Positions 1 to 11,407 of a stretch of 64,000 nucleotides of DNA are shown here, in pieces. The DNA is taken from the NCBI GenBank assembly GCA_948099385.1, contig CANUEZ040000129.1:682001-746000 (forward strand), read 5' to 3'. Origin of the DNA: Fasciola hepatica (Eukaryota; Platyhelminthes; Trematoda; Plagiorchiida; Fasciolidae). The position numbers and the translations under genes are program-made. The notes below the pieces were generated by a model that did not search any database, was not told the DNA's origin, and was given only the letters and a program-made list of their open reading frames with translations. Each line of letters opens with the position of its first letter. Position 1 is the stretch's first letter.

Positions 1-1950
1 TTTAAACCAGCTGGGTAGGGGGTTTACAATTCCGGAAAGTCTAATCTTATTCAGCAACTTTAGTTGCGGGACTCTGTCGAAGGCCTTTTCATATCAAGAT
101 AGATGGTGACAAATGCCATGCCTTTGTCGGCGGCTGCTGTTACCAAGTTCAGAAAGTCAAATTGGCTGGTTGAACACGGGCGTGATCTGGGAAATTCAGG
201 CTGTCTGAGGCTGGCGAGTGTAGCTGCAGAAAGGTAGTCGGTTGGGTAGTGTTTGACGACTCTTTCCAGCAGCCTTGAGATCACTGGCCTACTAATGATT
301 GGGAGGTATTTGGCAGCTCCGTGCACTGCGTTTTTCTTATACCTGGGAATGATAACGGTTTCCTTCTGCTGACTGGGGAGTGTTCCACTTTGGAAAGACA
401 AATTGCATAGGTGTAGTAGTAGAAGGGGAACATCCGGGCCAACAAGAGCGGATATTGCTGATATTAGGCCCTCCGGCCGGGGTGGTAGGGCAGCTTTAAA
501 GTTTGGATGCATCTATCTTTATCCGTAGTGGTGACCATGATAGAGCTGAGTGAGGAATTCATGACAAACCGGGTGGCAAGCCGCGCACAGGCTGGACTGA
601 GGGTCACGGGGGTTATCAAGAATGTGTTGAAAGCGTCATCCACATTTCGAGGTGAGGTTATGGAACTATCCAAATGGACGATCTGTTTTATGCATCGGAT
701 CGATTGTTGGGTACAGGTATTACGAAGCCGGGCTAGATCTTGGGCTTTGTTTGGGTGGCGCGGTGCTTTGACTTCTCGTTTCAGTGGTAGGTCGCTAGCC
801 ACGTGATGGACTTCGTGGGATAGGCGTTCGGGTAGTAAGACCGTAGAAAATCTCAATTTCGTTGGTACTGCTGTCGAAGCTTATCGCACTTCAGCTTTAG
901 CTTGGTTATACGGTGACTTTCTGGTCTGGATGGATAACAGGGTTTGATATTTTTCCAATACATGAATGTAAACTTGAGTAGAGAAGGTCATCGGCGGTCT
1001 GAGAATTCTCTGTTAAGTAGAACTCGTCTCAGTTTCTGGAGCGAATTTGTGAGGAGATATGGTCCAATTTCAAGTGACGGAAGGGGGGACCTTTACATGA
1101 TGGGCCGTCAGTGTGGCTCGACTTGGAATCTACAACTGACGACTTCATGGTCACTACCTGTGTAGTCGTTCAGTGCGAAGGCAGAAACGTTTGTTAAACC
1201 CAGGGTAAATATCAGGTCAACAATGTTATTTCTTCTGGTAGGTCGTTTTACATGTTGGGCCCATTGACTCAGGTGAATGCATGAGGCAAATTGCAAATAT
1301 TTTTAGAGGGCAGCAAAGGAAGACCAGTTCATGCCCGGGGCATTGAAGTTTCCTGCTATAAATTTACCTCGAAGTGGCAGGTCAGCGACGAAACAAAAGC
1401 ATCAATGATGGGGTTAAATGTCGAGGTTTCATTGCCGAGGGGTCGATATATACAACCCGGAGTTAGGGTCATCTGGGATAGAGAAGTTTTAAACCTTAGG
1501 AATCTTCGAAATTTGTCAGTACGGAGTTTTCCAATGGGGAGGCAGACAGGCTGCACAAGACACATCCCAAGCAACCCCCAACGCGGCGGCGGATTCGTTG
1601 AGTCCCGAAAGTTTGATAACCGATCAGTGATATTTGGTCAGAAGGCCTATGCTCGGTGAGCAAAATTTCGGTGGTCAGGATGACGTCGAAACTGCGGACG
1701 TCAGCCAGTCACTTTATAGCGGGAATTTTGTCCAAGATCAGACTAGAGTTGAATAGTGCTATGGAAGGCATTTCTGTGGGAGGTTTTGAGTCTTCAGTGG
1801 ATTTGGCAACTAAAATGTGCTTAGGAGGGCGGCGATCGACAGGCGGGTCATCTATATGGGAGGACGGGATGCAGAGTGCTGCTTCAATTTGGACAGCCGT
1901 AGCCCTATCGCCGCAGAGTGTTCGTTGGGCTAAACTCCTTTGAAGCATAT
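1..1950 (-). mobile_element. CR1-like non-LTR retrotransposon 1: endonuclease and reverse transcriptase part, cut by the left edge
   Basis: Read on the minus strand, this is a decayed non-LTR retrotransposon. From high to low coordinate it shows a poorly conserved leader (1948-1709), endonuclease pieces (1574-1356 with PGCIYRPLGNE; 1296-1108 with RRNNIVDLIFTLGLTN and SDHE, the usual Asp-His of the endonuclease), a linker (856-464) and the start of the reverse transcriptase (512-60, with IIPRYKK, CSTSQFDFLN and the degenerate first catalytic block IYLDM). Frames change several times, so it is inactive. The RT palm and C-terminus should continue beyond position 1. CR1/jockey-type RTs share this order; the exact clade is not established. 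Confidence 0.8.
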
Positions 1951-2080
1951 TGGGGATGAATTTTAGACGCCTAGGTTATCGAGCAACGCGAGATAACAGA
2001 TATGGAGGAGAGCAGGCTGAACCTAGGTGGGACCTACTGTGAGAATCGTGTAGAAATCGGGGGGGGGGGTTATAAGGATA

Positions 2081-3415
2081 CTAGGGTTTCAGTACGGGAG
2101 TGGAAGGCAGTAGTGGCGGAGAGACCACGGTTTCGATGACGGCCTTGTGCGGAGGGCGACGAATGGCAGGGTAATTGGGATTGGAGTGAGATGGATATGG
2201 AGTTATGGTTAGAATTAGTTGAAGGGACGGGCATTTCACAGGGCTCCACGGAATGAGTGTAGGGGGTGGAATGGCAGAAAAAGGCTGATGGTGAAGGGGG
2301 CTTTGGTATGGATGATTAAACAGCATACTATGCTGCGGGGTCAGAGCAGAATACTGTGATATTGGGTGGTGAGGGGGAAGAGGAATTTGAAGTTGCGGAA
2401 GGGTAAGATGAAGTATACCATAGGACGGAAAAGGTCTTCCGCGGCCACATGTTTTGGTACCGGTTGGCAATCACGCTGGCGACTTGCCCCAAGTGATATG
2501 CGTATGGTGGAGCTAAAGATGGAAGCGGCATACTTAGTGTTAACTCCGTGAAGTGGTACTGCATGTGTGGACTTGATATCGGCGGCGTCCGAGTTGATAG
2601 ATGTGGCATGTAGCCTTTGGGTACGTTGATCTTCGGGGGCCGAATAGATGCGCTAGTGGGCTGGCGCCAGGGTAAGCGAGGCGATATCGTGAGTACGCCC
2701 GCGGTAAGGGACGCGGAGGGGTGATGGGCCGGTTAGATGGGGAGCGAGAGGTCATAAGTCGACCGTCGATTAAGGCTGGGAGCGTGACAATGTAAGTGCA
2801 GGGGTGGTATTGGCCATCAGGAGCAACAGGTGACGGGGGCGGTGTTGTGACCGAAGCACTAGGAGACGACGTTGTAGCTGGCTGGTCAGTGCCTGGTGGG
2901 GCTTTGGAGCCTGGCGATTTGTTGCCTCGCTTGGCAGATAGACCAGGGCGTGAAACGCTAGTGATTGAGGGGAGGGGCTGCATTGCCCGACTGTAAGCAA
3001 ACAGTGTTGGAGTCTGGGGTGCAACATGGAACCTTTTAGGGGGAATTTGTAGTGTTGGTGGTGAACAGGACAACCCCAGGTCCGCATTTTGCACTTGCGC
3101 ACTGGTCGTCGAGAGTAGTGACGAGTTATTGACGGTGAGGTTTTTTCAGTGGATTGAGCGGCACTGGATCAGATGGTGGTGGCAATACTTGATTGACGGC
3201 TATCCATCTAAGGGCCTCCCTCCGCAGTCGGGTTTTTGACAGGGGGCAATTTTTGCATTTTCAGATGAAGTAGAGTTTGTATTAGACACTCTCTGTCTAC
3301 CGAATTCTATGGCAGGGCCTTCCTTCCGTAACTGGAAATGGAGTGGGCACATTTTCGTTGTGATCTTTTTCTGATCCCCTTGCAGTAGCGCCCGTAATGA
3401 CACACTGCAGGCCAT
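2081..3415 (-). pseudogene. ORF1-like protein of CR1-like element 1 (proline-rich, decayed)
   Basis: Overlapping minus-strand ORFs (3415-3200, 3102-2770, 3094-2540, 2609-2328, 2470-2081) lie just upstream of the endonuclease and in the same direction. The first has a CQKPDCGGRP stretch that could be the remnant of a Cys-containing finger; the later ones are rich in Pro, Ser and Thr. CR1-type elements carry an ORF1 upstream of the EN-RT ORF, so this is inferred to be the ORF1 region. No intact frame remains and no catalytic motif is visible. A run of 11 G at 2059-2069 sits at the junction with the EN region. Confidence 0.45.
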
Positions 3416-3469
3416 GAGCAGTGGCTATTTACATGATCATGCACATGGCATGCTTCGGGCGCTTCCGAA

Positions 3470-3513
3470 ATAAACCATTATTATTATTATTATTGTTATT
3501 ATTATTATTATTT
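3470..3513 (+). repeat. AATAAA followed by (ATT)n tract
   Basis: A plus-strand AATAAA is followed directly by about 35 bp of ATT repeats with one interruption. This looks like the 3' tail of an inserted retroelement or a microsatellite grown on one. It is at the 5' side of the minus-strand ORF1 region, so it does not belong to that element's own 3' end. Confidence 0.6.
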
Positions 3514-4659
3514 GATCGGGGAAAGGGGTAGACGGTCCGGAACATTGAAAACTACGGCATTCTTGGGATTTTTATCCTTTGATGGGCTTTGAAAGCATTT
3601 AAGCCCGGGAAGCGGTTAGCAGGCAGCAGACTTTCGGTAATTGGAGGTTTTGAGAAATGGACGACAAATACAAGTGGCAACTACATGGTCAGAATATTAT
3701 CCGTGGGGCGTAGCTGCTTCTCTAAGGACAATAAGCTTTGCCGAAGTGCATATTTGTTGCTGGCTTCTCTGTATATATTGACCAGTTGTGCTGAACAAGG
3801 CGCCGAGGGCATGGGAAGTCGGGGGCATTTGGTGCCTCTAGATTGAATGCGGCTGTCCACCCCGGGGATTGAAGCGATTGGTGGTTGATTTGGGCATGAT
3901 ATGGCAGCGAATTCTGATACAGCCGGGTTTGTGAGTCATTCATGAACCTCAGATTTTATTGTTCAGAAAAAACCTGATTTATTCCGGGTTATAAGAATAT
4001 CCTGCGAAGCTGCTCGTAAGTTATTGTCCCAGATACCTTAGCAGAAACTCTACCAATAGCAGCACGCAGAACGGCGTGGTGGAGAGCAAAGGTAGGTGAA
4101 TGAAAGGCTTCCCGAGTAAACTGTAAGACGAGTGTTAGAAAAATGCCTATAAGCTACCCGAAGAAATGACTGTAGTCACTTCATGTGCATGTGCGTGTCA
4201 TCCCCACTCGTGGACGGAACTAGAACCGGGTAAAGTTGTTGCACTATGTACCAGAAAGCAGTTCTCAGCAAGTTTCCCAACCATGTTTCTTCTATAGACT
4301 TCTGCGAACACACGAGAAAACACACTTTACAGCCCAAACTGGATACTAGACCGTATTAACGTTGGGTCCAGAAATCTAGGATGTATGGCAACTTCCGAGG
4401 ACCCTTGTCCGAATCTGTGCGGTCAACCTGACGACAGAACTCCAGCCACTCGTAAACCACTGTTGTAGTGAGCAGACTGGAGGTAGCCACTGTGGTATTC
4501 GATTGGTAAAAGTGTAATATTCTGTGACACACTTAACGGGCTTTGGCTCATGGAGTTCATTGTTTTATGCTTTGCAGATCGCGCACTTGCATCCCCGAAG
4601 AAAGACATTGGTCTCGTATACTATACATTTGGAGCCCACCGCGGGACCATTCTAAGGAG
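3514..4659. other. No gene recognised
   Basis: Short ORFs on both strands (for example 3589-3846 and 4423-4608) show no recognisable motif, and no splice chain could be built. The right-hand part may include the 5' leader of the plus-strand CR1-like element that follows. Confidence 0.5.
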
Positions 4660-4794
4660 GGTAGGAGGCCCTATAAATAGGCCTGGTGTAGGCCGAGTTG
4701 CAAGTGAGTAAAACCGTAGCCACCTGGGAGACCCGAAACTAGGGTAGTGGCCACTACCGGGGGAATAACTGTAGTGTACACCAATGTGTGCCCC

Positions 4795-5700
4795 GTGGGG
4801 AATAAATGGAGGGAGTCGATGGCTGGAGCCAAGGGCACTGACTGCATCGCAACCACCGAAACTTGGCTCAGTAACGATGTAGCAACAACCAGTTTTCCCC
4901 TAGCAGGGTGCTGCGCCTAAAGGGTTGACAGACAAAACGGAAAGAAACGAGGGGATGCGCTTTTGCTTGTTTCGGACGTGCACAAGCAAATGGCAGGAGA
5001 GGTGTTGTTCACACCAAACATACCGTTGGCTTCGTGCTACCTGAGTTCAGGACGCATGAAGGCTACCCTGACGTGCGCCTACAGGTCTCCATCCTTACCC
5101 CCTAACGAAGACGCACTGTTACTGGAGCTTTTGGCTAGGATAACTGCCTATTCTCATAGGTTGCTGACTGTCTGTGATTTCAACTCGCCAGAAGTAGAGT
5201 GGGGGATTGTGGGCACCTCGAGGTGGACTCGGCGATCGGTTAATGAAACCTGTTTGCAGATCCACACTGTTGTAACACATAAGCTGACGAACCCGATGGA
5301 GAATAGGCCAGACACCCAACCTTCGGGATCTCGTACTCACTAGAACACCAAAGGAAGCCGACCACCTTGAGGTTACTGCTCCTATGGGCAGGAGCGATCA
5401 TGGGGTGATCAGGTTCCTGCTCAAAGGGAATCCCCCAGAGGTCCCCCACAAACCAAGGAGGAACTTCCGCATAGTCGATTACCAGGCACTGAGGAGGGCC
5501 GCGGAGAATACACAGTGGGCAGCCTACAACCCCACATTAGAGGATGAGCGGCTGCAAATAAAAGACAGCTTGATACTACTCAATGATGGGTTCGCTCCAA
5601 TAAGAAGGGTAAGAAGGAAGGGCCGACCACCTTGGTGGGTCCTCATGGCTGAAAAAGGGCAGGCACGCAAGCGAGCTGCATGAATACGCTTCTGCAGCGC
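4795..5700 (+). pseudogene. Apurinic-type endonuclease domain of CR1-like element 2
   Basis: Translation near 4800-4900 gives an RAKG-like start followed by TETWLS (catalytic Glu). The ORF 4963-5343 continues with ACAYRSPS-like and CDFNSPEVEW blocks; the family usually has GDFN, so the Gly is Cys here. The ORF 5384-5683 holds GRSDHGVIRF (Asp-His pair) and the Trp-rich PPWW end of the domain. At least one stop and two frameshifts interrupt it. It would have nicked target DNA for target-primed reverse transcription. Confidence 0.78.
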
Positions 5701-6079
5701 AGGAGGACATCCTCGCTTTCTTCAGTTCCTGAGGGCGCGCGAGCATGCCCTAAGAGTACAAAACTCCTGTCAGATACAATACGAGGCGAGGTTGGCACAA
5801 AATGCCAAGCAATGCTTTGAGGCCCATTACGATTATGCACAGTCTAAGGCCCAGTCACCAGTGGCAGCAGGAAATGTTACTGATGGGGAAGGTAGGCATG
5901 CGGGTAACACCGGCGAAGAAGTCGAAGCACTTAAATAGTTCTTTGAGCTGGTACACACTGCAGACTTCAGTAACCAACCACCATTACTAGAACCCTAAAA
6001 CGTTCCCCAAATGGACGAAGTTGTTGTAGAACCCACGTAAACGGAGCTGGCTACCTATCGGTTAAAATGAAGTAAGGCG

Positions 6080-7627
6080 GCCGGCCAGACGGGATTCATC
6101 CCGCCATCATACGCCCGTTGGCGGGCATGATGTCACGGGCGCTAGCACACTTGTTCACCAGGTCAGGAGCCTCAGCCAAGTTCCTTCTGACTGGCCAAAA
6201 GCCGAAGTGGTGCCCGTTCACAAGGGAGGCAGGTGGGAGGTTACAATAAATTACAGGTCCGTTAGCGTGCTGTCCGTGGTACCAAAAGTCCTCGATTGCA
6301 TCTTTAGAGGTAGGATCACAAGGCATGTTGAATACCACAGTATGACCAAGGTATGGCCGCAAGGATTTGTAAGCAGGCGACCGTGTCTCATGAACCTCTT
6401 ATCATTTCTGGATTAACTGACCGGCAGACTGGACAGAGGCGAGCGAACTGAAGTGTGTTATCTGGATTTCCAGAAGGCCTGCGACTCGGTAAACCACAGA
6501 CTGCTGGTGCACAAAATACAGGGAATGAGGGTTGTACACGGGAAGCTGAACTGGATTACAGCATGCATCACTAGTAGAACGTTCCATACCCGGGTTGAGG
6601 ATGCAACACCCAGCGCAGCAAGTGCATGCAGTGGGGTGCTGCCGGGGTCGGTTATGGGGCCGCCATTGTTCTCGACCTACATGAATGACCTGGTGGACAC
6701 TTTGAGGTGTCCTGTTTCCCTGTTCGCGGATGATCTGAAGATTGTGGGGAACCATCTTCCAGCTGGGTGCAGGAGGACCTGATAAGAATACGAGAGTGGA
6801 CCGAAACATGAGAGCTCCCTTTAAACCGAGGTAGGTCCAGACAGCTTCTCCAAGGCGGTGGAACAGGAGAGACTCGGCACCTCGATGAGGGATCACTCGA
6901 GATAATCGAGACCACCGATGTCATAAGAGATCCTGGCGTTCACGAGCGCGAAACCTTTCAGCCCACCAAGCGGTGCCTTGAGGCAGCAGCGAAGGGTTTC
7001 AGGTCGATGTTTCGTCTGTGTCGGACTGACAGGTTTCGGCAGCCCAAAACAATGTTGCCAATTTATAAAACGCATGTCCGCACCCCCCCCCCCCCCCCTG
7101 GAATACAGCTTTCAGACCTGGGCACCGAAACTAGTCAGGGGCAAACCGCTGTTGGACAGCTTGCGAAGACGGCTTACAAAGATAATCACTGGGCTGCGGG
7201 ACAAGACATACAAAGAACGCTTCAAAGCACTAGGTTAAGGGGGATCTGATAAAGATATGCAAACAGCTCCATGGGTTACCCGAAACCGACAGGCCGTCCA
7301 GTCCATTTCAGTTCAGTTTGCACTGGACAGATGATAGCCATGGCCAGTCGAGCGTCCGGAATTCCCTCAATGATATGGACCCTAGGTAGGCACCCGCTAG
7401 TGGGTGGGCAGTTAATAGCTCTAGGTAACAACCGGAAGCTCAAGAGGCACGAACACAAATTGATGAAACTCAGGGCCATCAGAAGCGGTCGAACACGTTT
7501 CTCCTCTTACCGCGGTACGAACCCGAGAAAAATACTGCTACCCCAAGTAGCAGCGGAGAATAGTGTCGTCACTTTTGAACGAAGGCTGGATAACTGCTGG
7601 GATGAAGTTTTCCCGCACTATGACTAG
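6080..7627 (+). pseudogene. Reverse transcriptase of CR1-like element 2
   Basis: ORF 6207-6416 carries VPVHKGG, NYRSVSVLSVVPKVLD and QGFVSRRPCLMNLLSFLD. ORF 6453-6782 carries YLDFQKACDSVNH (first Asp block), GVLPGSVMGPPLFSTYMNDL and LFADDLK (catalytic FADD intact). The thumb and C-terminal part is spread over frames from 6960 to 7627. A run of 16 C at 7083-7098 lies inside this part and shifts the frame. All catalytic blocks are visible but never in one frame. Confidence 0.8.
7083..7098 (+). repeat. Poly-C run of 16
   Basis: Sixteen consecutive C residues inside the RT C-terminal coding part of CR1-like element 2. It breaks the frame and is a likely site of replication slippage or assembly error. 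Confidence 0.9.
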
Positions 7628-7640
7628 CCAAAAGAGTAAA

Positions 7641-7980
7641 CCCTCAGGTTACGCCTCTCTCTTTCACTTCCTTCTTTTCTAAGACACAAAACATACTACC
7701 CCGTCATGCAATAGAATACAGAAGACTGCTGCCTCTTTTATTTATTCAATTATCCTCACGGGGGATTCTCGGGGGTGAGCATGACGGCCAGTAGAGACAG
7801 TGAACTTGTCTATCCAACGCGACTGCCGGTTCTTCGAGGGCGAATCTGCTTTTTATTCTCCTCCTCGCAGTCCATCACTCAAAAATTACAACATTCTGAC
7901 CACTTGGCAGTCCAGGCAGCGTGGTAACATTGCAGCCCACGAGTGCAAGAACCTAGACTGACACTGGCCAAAGCCACGTG
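7641..7980. other. Junction between two CR1-like copies; no gene
   Basis: Probable 3' untranslated remains of element 2, followed by sequence that only loosely resembles the RT part of CR1-like element 3. The high similarity to the minus-strand copy begins near 7981. Confidence 0.4.
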
Positions 7981-8760
7981 ACCTGCAAGTGGTCTGTCAG
8001 TTCAAAGACCTGAGGGTTACACTTGGCAACAGTTTCAAGCTATGGAAGCAGTGCACAGCAGCAGCCAATATGGCCAGGAGAGAACTCCTTCGGCTAGAAC
8101 CATTATGTGGTATAGAGAGCCGAGGGTTTTCGTTCCGATAAACCAAGCCATAGTTAGGCCACACATGGAGTACTGCGTGCAAGCATGGGCACCGTTTTAC
8201 CAGAGGGATATAGACTGTCTGGAGAAAGCGCAAGGGCTAGCCACTAGAACGGTGACTGGGCAACAGGTGGGAGTAGTTACACAGAGCGTCTCCATGCCCT
8301 TGATCTGTTCTCGATGAAAAAGCGGCGCATTCGCGGGGACTTGATAGAAACCTTAAAGGTAATGAAGGGAGAGATTCACAAGGGGGCAAATCCTTAGATC
8401 ACAAAGAAAGCACTCGAGGCTCCAAATTACTTCTCTAATAGAGTGTTACCCTATTACAATAAGCTCCCAGAGGTCGTAAATACCACAACAGTGAAGGCTT
8501 TTAAGAGAACAGTAGACCATTGTTGGGTGGCAGTATACCCCGAATTATGTCAAGCAGCTCTTAGAGTCAGACGCAGCTTACTCATTGTTTCCCCCTTTCT
8601 CTGTCAGGGCTGATACTGCACAAAATTTATGCCCTTCAGAAAAAGAAATTTAGGCAGTGTTGGGAGCCACGGAAACGCACCGATAACACAACTATCTGGA
8701 CACACGATTGGCTCTAACCACACCAAGTCCTGTGCAACTGAACTGGTCTGAACTGATGTG
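7981..8760 (+). mobile_element. CR1-like element 3, plus-strand 3' fragment
   Basis: This 3' fragment encodes the C-terminal RT segment (8042-8317, with VRPHMEYCVQAWAPFYQRD) and the 3' UTR, ending near a short CTGAA-type repeat around 8745. The translated 91-residue piece is identical to the one on the minus strand at 13847-13572, and the following sequence matches 13,436-13,560 and then 9272-8995 in reverse. It is therefore the inverted partner of the larger CR1-like copy to its right and preserves that copy's sequence without the DNA transposon. Confidence 0.85.
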
Positions 8761-8989
8761 ACCTTGGTCCACTATTAAGGGGGGCATTTAAGACGCCCAA
8801 GCTTAGAAACTCCGGGGTTGGCCTGGTAAGAACAGTGAAGGGACTTAAAGGGTTGTCAAGAACGAAACAGCCATTACTTACCGGTGACGGAAACTCCACG
8901 CTCCGGGGGCACGAGGTGAAGCTTGTTAAGCCAAGGGACAACAAGAATATCGGAGCTCAGTTCTTCTCATGCAGAGTTCAGTTCAGTTT
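8761..8989. other. Spacer between inverted CR1-like 3' ends
   Basis: About 230 bp separates the two facing CR1-like 3' ends. Small ORFs only, nothing recognised. Confidence 0.5.
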
Positions 8990-9274
8990 GCACAGGACTT
9001 GGTGTGGTTAGAGCCAATCGTGTGTCCAGATAGTTGTGTTATCGGTGCGTTTCCGTGGCTCCCAACACTGCCTAAATTTCTTTTTCTGAAGGGCATAAAT
9101 TTTGTGCAGTATCAGCCCTGACAGAGAAAGGGGGAAACAATGAGTAAGCTGCGTCTGACTCTAAGAGCTGCTTGACATAATTCGGGGTATACTGCCACCC
9201 AACAATGGTCTACTGTTCTCTTAAAAGCCTTCACTGTTGTGGTATTTACGACCTCTGGGAGCTTATTGTAATAG

Positions 9275-9286
9275 CCCAGTCAGCAC
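9275..9286 (+). repeat. Left terminal inverted repeat of the DNA transposon
   Basis: CCCAGTCAGCAC, the reverse complement of the right end at 13425-13436, flanked by the AG target duplication. Confidence 0.9.
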
Positions 9287-10029
9287 AATGGTCCCCAAAT
9301 AGTCACGAAATAGTCCCTAGGTCGACCCCGTTTGATCCCGAAAACGACCCCAAAATGACCCCACTGAAACAAAAAAGGGTCGGTTTGGGGGCGTTTTTCG
9401 GCCGACCACGCAAAAAACCCTCCGATATTTGTGTACCTTCTGCATTACAATATAAACTCAATTTCCCGTACCTATTTTTATAGCACTACACAAACGACCC
9501 CAGAACGAACGATACTAGTCCGGTGCGTCAAATAACTAAACGGAAACGTCCCATTTCATCGCTCTCATTTCTCACTTCCCAAGGTACCTTTAACACTTTC
9601 GAAATCACTTCCTTTCCAGTAATTACGAGCTGCATTTCCATTACTGATTTTGGAAGAAAAAGGACCATACTTTTGACGCGTAAAAAAATGTATTGATGGG
9701 TAAATTTCACAGTGGTAGAAGGGATTTACAATATCTCACGAGTCTTTTCGTTCGTACTCGTTAGTCGCATGAGAACTGTTCGCTGGAATTGCTGTTTTCC
9801 AATGCCTGAAATAGGAAGAGACATTTTAAATTGATCTCTTATTGTAAAACAAAGTGCAGTGAGCAAAACGTTAACATCTTTATGAACTAGGAATCGAAAT
9901 ACTTTTACTGGGAATATGAAAACCATTGAGGCAGAAACTGGAATCTCCTGCTGTATGGAAATGGAAAATATCGCAATAGATGCATAGCTTGATATAAGAA
10001 ACGCCTTAGGAAATATATCGTAAATAGAA

Positions 10030-11364
10030 GTCACTCACGTCGTACGTATTGCACTGAGTGCCGACGTCGCGATACAGTTCATACCGACTCTCTTGCTGAC
10101 TAGCTCTACTCCTTTGTAAGCAACGACGCATTTTCTCTCGGATGAGCTGCGTTGTGGCTCCAGGATAGTTCTTCCGGCACACAGCCTCTGTAGCAATATG
10201 AATTCAAAATCTCATACTCACCTATCACAAGGGAACAAACTTTTGTTCCCGCCAAGGCAGGTCTTCCGTGTGCACCCTTCATGTTTACCTGCGCGAGAAC
10301 TTTTATCGTCATTAGCTGACGCATCATATCCCTTGTGCAATCTCCAAAGTTGGTACCGGAAACATTCTGCAAAAAATGTGACCTGAATGGTAGAAAAAAG
10401 GACTATCTCTCACCACTTGCTCGTAGTAGCTGTCATTTTTCAAGCGTTCATTCAGAGACGCGAGGTCATCAACACTGTCTACGGGGATCCCCCATTGGGA
10501 CACGATCTTTGACGTCGAATTCGCATTTTGCCTCTGCAATTCGGCGATTTGGCACTTCAACTCCGAAGTATCTTTCTTGATTGAAGCTAAGAAAGCTGGC
10601 GTGAGTTAATAAGTAATTAGTGAAGCTGCTATTACACATAATGCTCTCACCGTAATTGGCCTCCTTGCTAAGAGGACTGGGCTTCTCATGAGATTTGGAA
10701 GCGGATGGCCTTTCCTCCACCGTACGGCTTGTTGATGCCATGGGACTCACCGTTGGGGTGGAAGTCCAAGGTCTCCCGAAGGATGGACAACTACATGATT
10801 TGTGAGAATACAGCGATGGTACTTACGCTATGGTTGCTGGCACATTATGGTTTGGGTCCAGTGACTTCAACGGGGTACGCGGAAGGCAAATTGACTGGTC
10901 TTCTAAACAAGGTGGCTCGGGAGACCATAGTTTCTTACTGGCCCGTGCTGACGGCTCAAGATCATCGCTGTCACATTCCGAAAAAAATACGGGTTTACTG
11001 CAAGTATATCCCCATTAGCAATTAAACACATACTGTGGTCGTTTCCCATAACGTTCCATGGGCAGCGTCGCATCCGTAGATGGTAAGTCGGACATATCCT
11101 CTAGTATTCGCTGCAACTTCACAGCCTGTTGATAGTCATCTACAAAAGGAAACTGAATGAAAGTCACGTTCTCTTACCGACGGCTTTATGGACCTTCACT
11201 TTATATGCCTTTGAGTTGACCGGTGGCGGATGACCATCGCGTACTAAGCGCTCAGCACGAGAAGCGCCGACAGAAGGCCACATAGCGTGCTCTGACCCCA
11301 CCATCCAGAGGTCATTAACAACAGCAACCGTGTTTTCTCCAACAAACTCCACTACTTTGAACAT
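10030..11364 (-). CDS. DUF4806-like accessory protein of the DNA transposon (about seven exons)
   Basis: A spliced minus-strand gene can be followed. Exon 1 runs from ATG 11364 to a donor near 11179 and gives an N-terminal MFKVVEF block with a later MWPSVGASRAERLVRDG block. Further exons lie near 11139-11034, 11000-10833, 10775-10655 and 10580-10418. The 10580 exon has coiled-coil-like LKCQIAELQRQN and then VDSVDDLASLNERL. The 10383-10290 exon has TNFGDCTRDMMRQLM, and the exon from about 10188 has CRKNYPGATTQLIREKMRR. This order matches animal proteins with a DUF4806 domain that commonly accompany tnp2-like transposase genes. Exon borders are approximate; function is unknown, possibly DNA or transposase binding. 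It could still be intact. Confidence 0.62.
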
Positions 11365-11407
11365 CTAAAATGTAAAGGTTTGTCACAGTCTATTTTACTT
11401 ACTACCT

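Larger units (their letters stand above)
4660..7640 (+). mobile_element. CR1-like non-LTR retrotransposon 2 (plus strand, endonuclease to RT C-terminus)
   Basis: A plus-strand retroelement with endonuclease (about 4795-5700), linker (5700-6090) and reverse transcriptase (about 6090-7627) in order. Blocks can be followed through frameshifts: TETWLS, DFNSPEV and GRSDHGVIRF in the endonuclease; YLDFQKACDSVNH and LFADDLK in the RT; a C-terminal block ending at the stop near 7625. It belongs to the same broad group as elements 1 and 3 but differs from both in sequence. Many frame breaks make it inactive. Confidence 0.82.
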
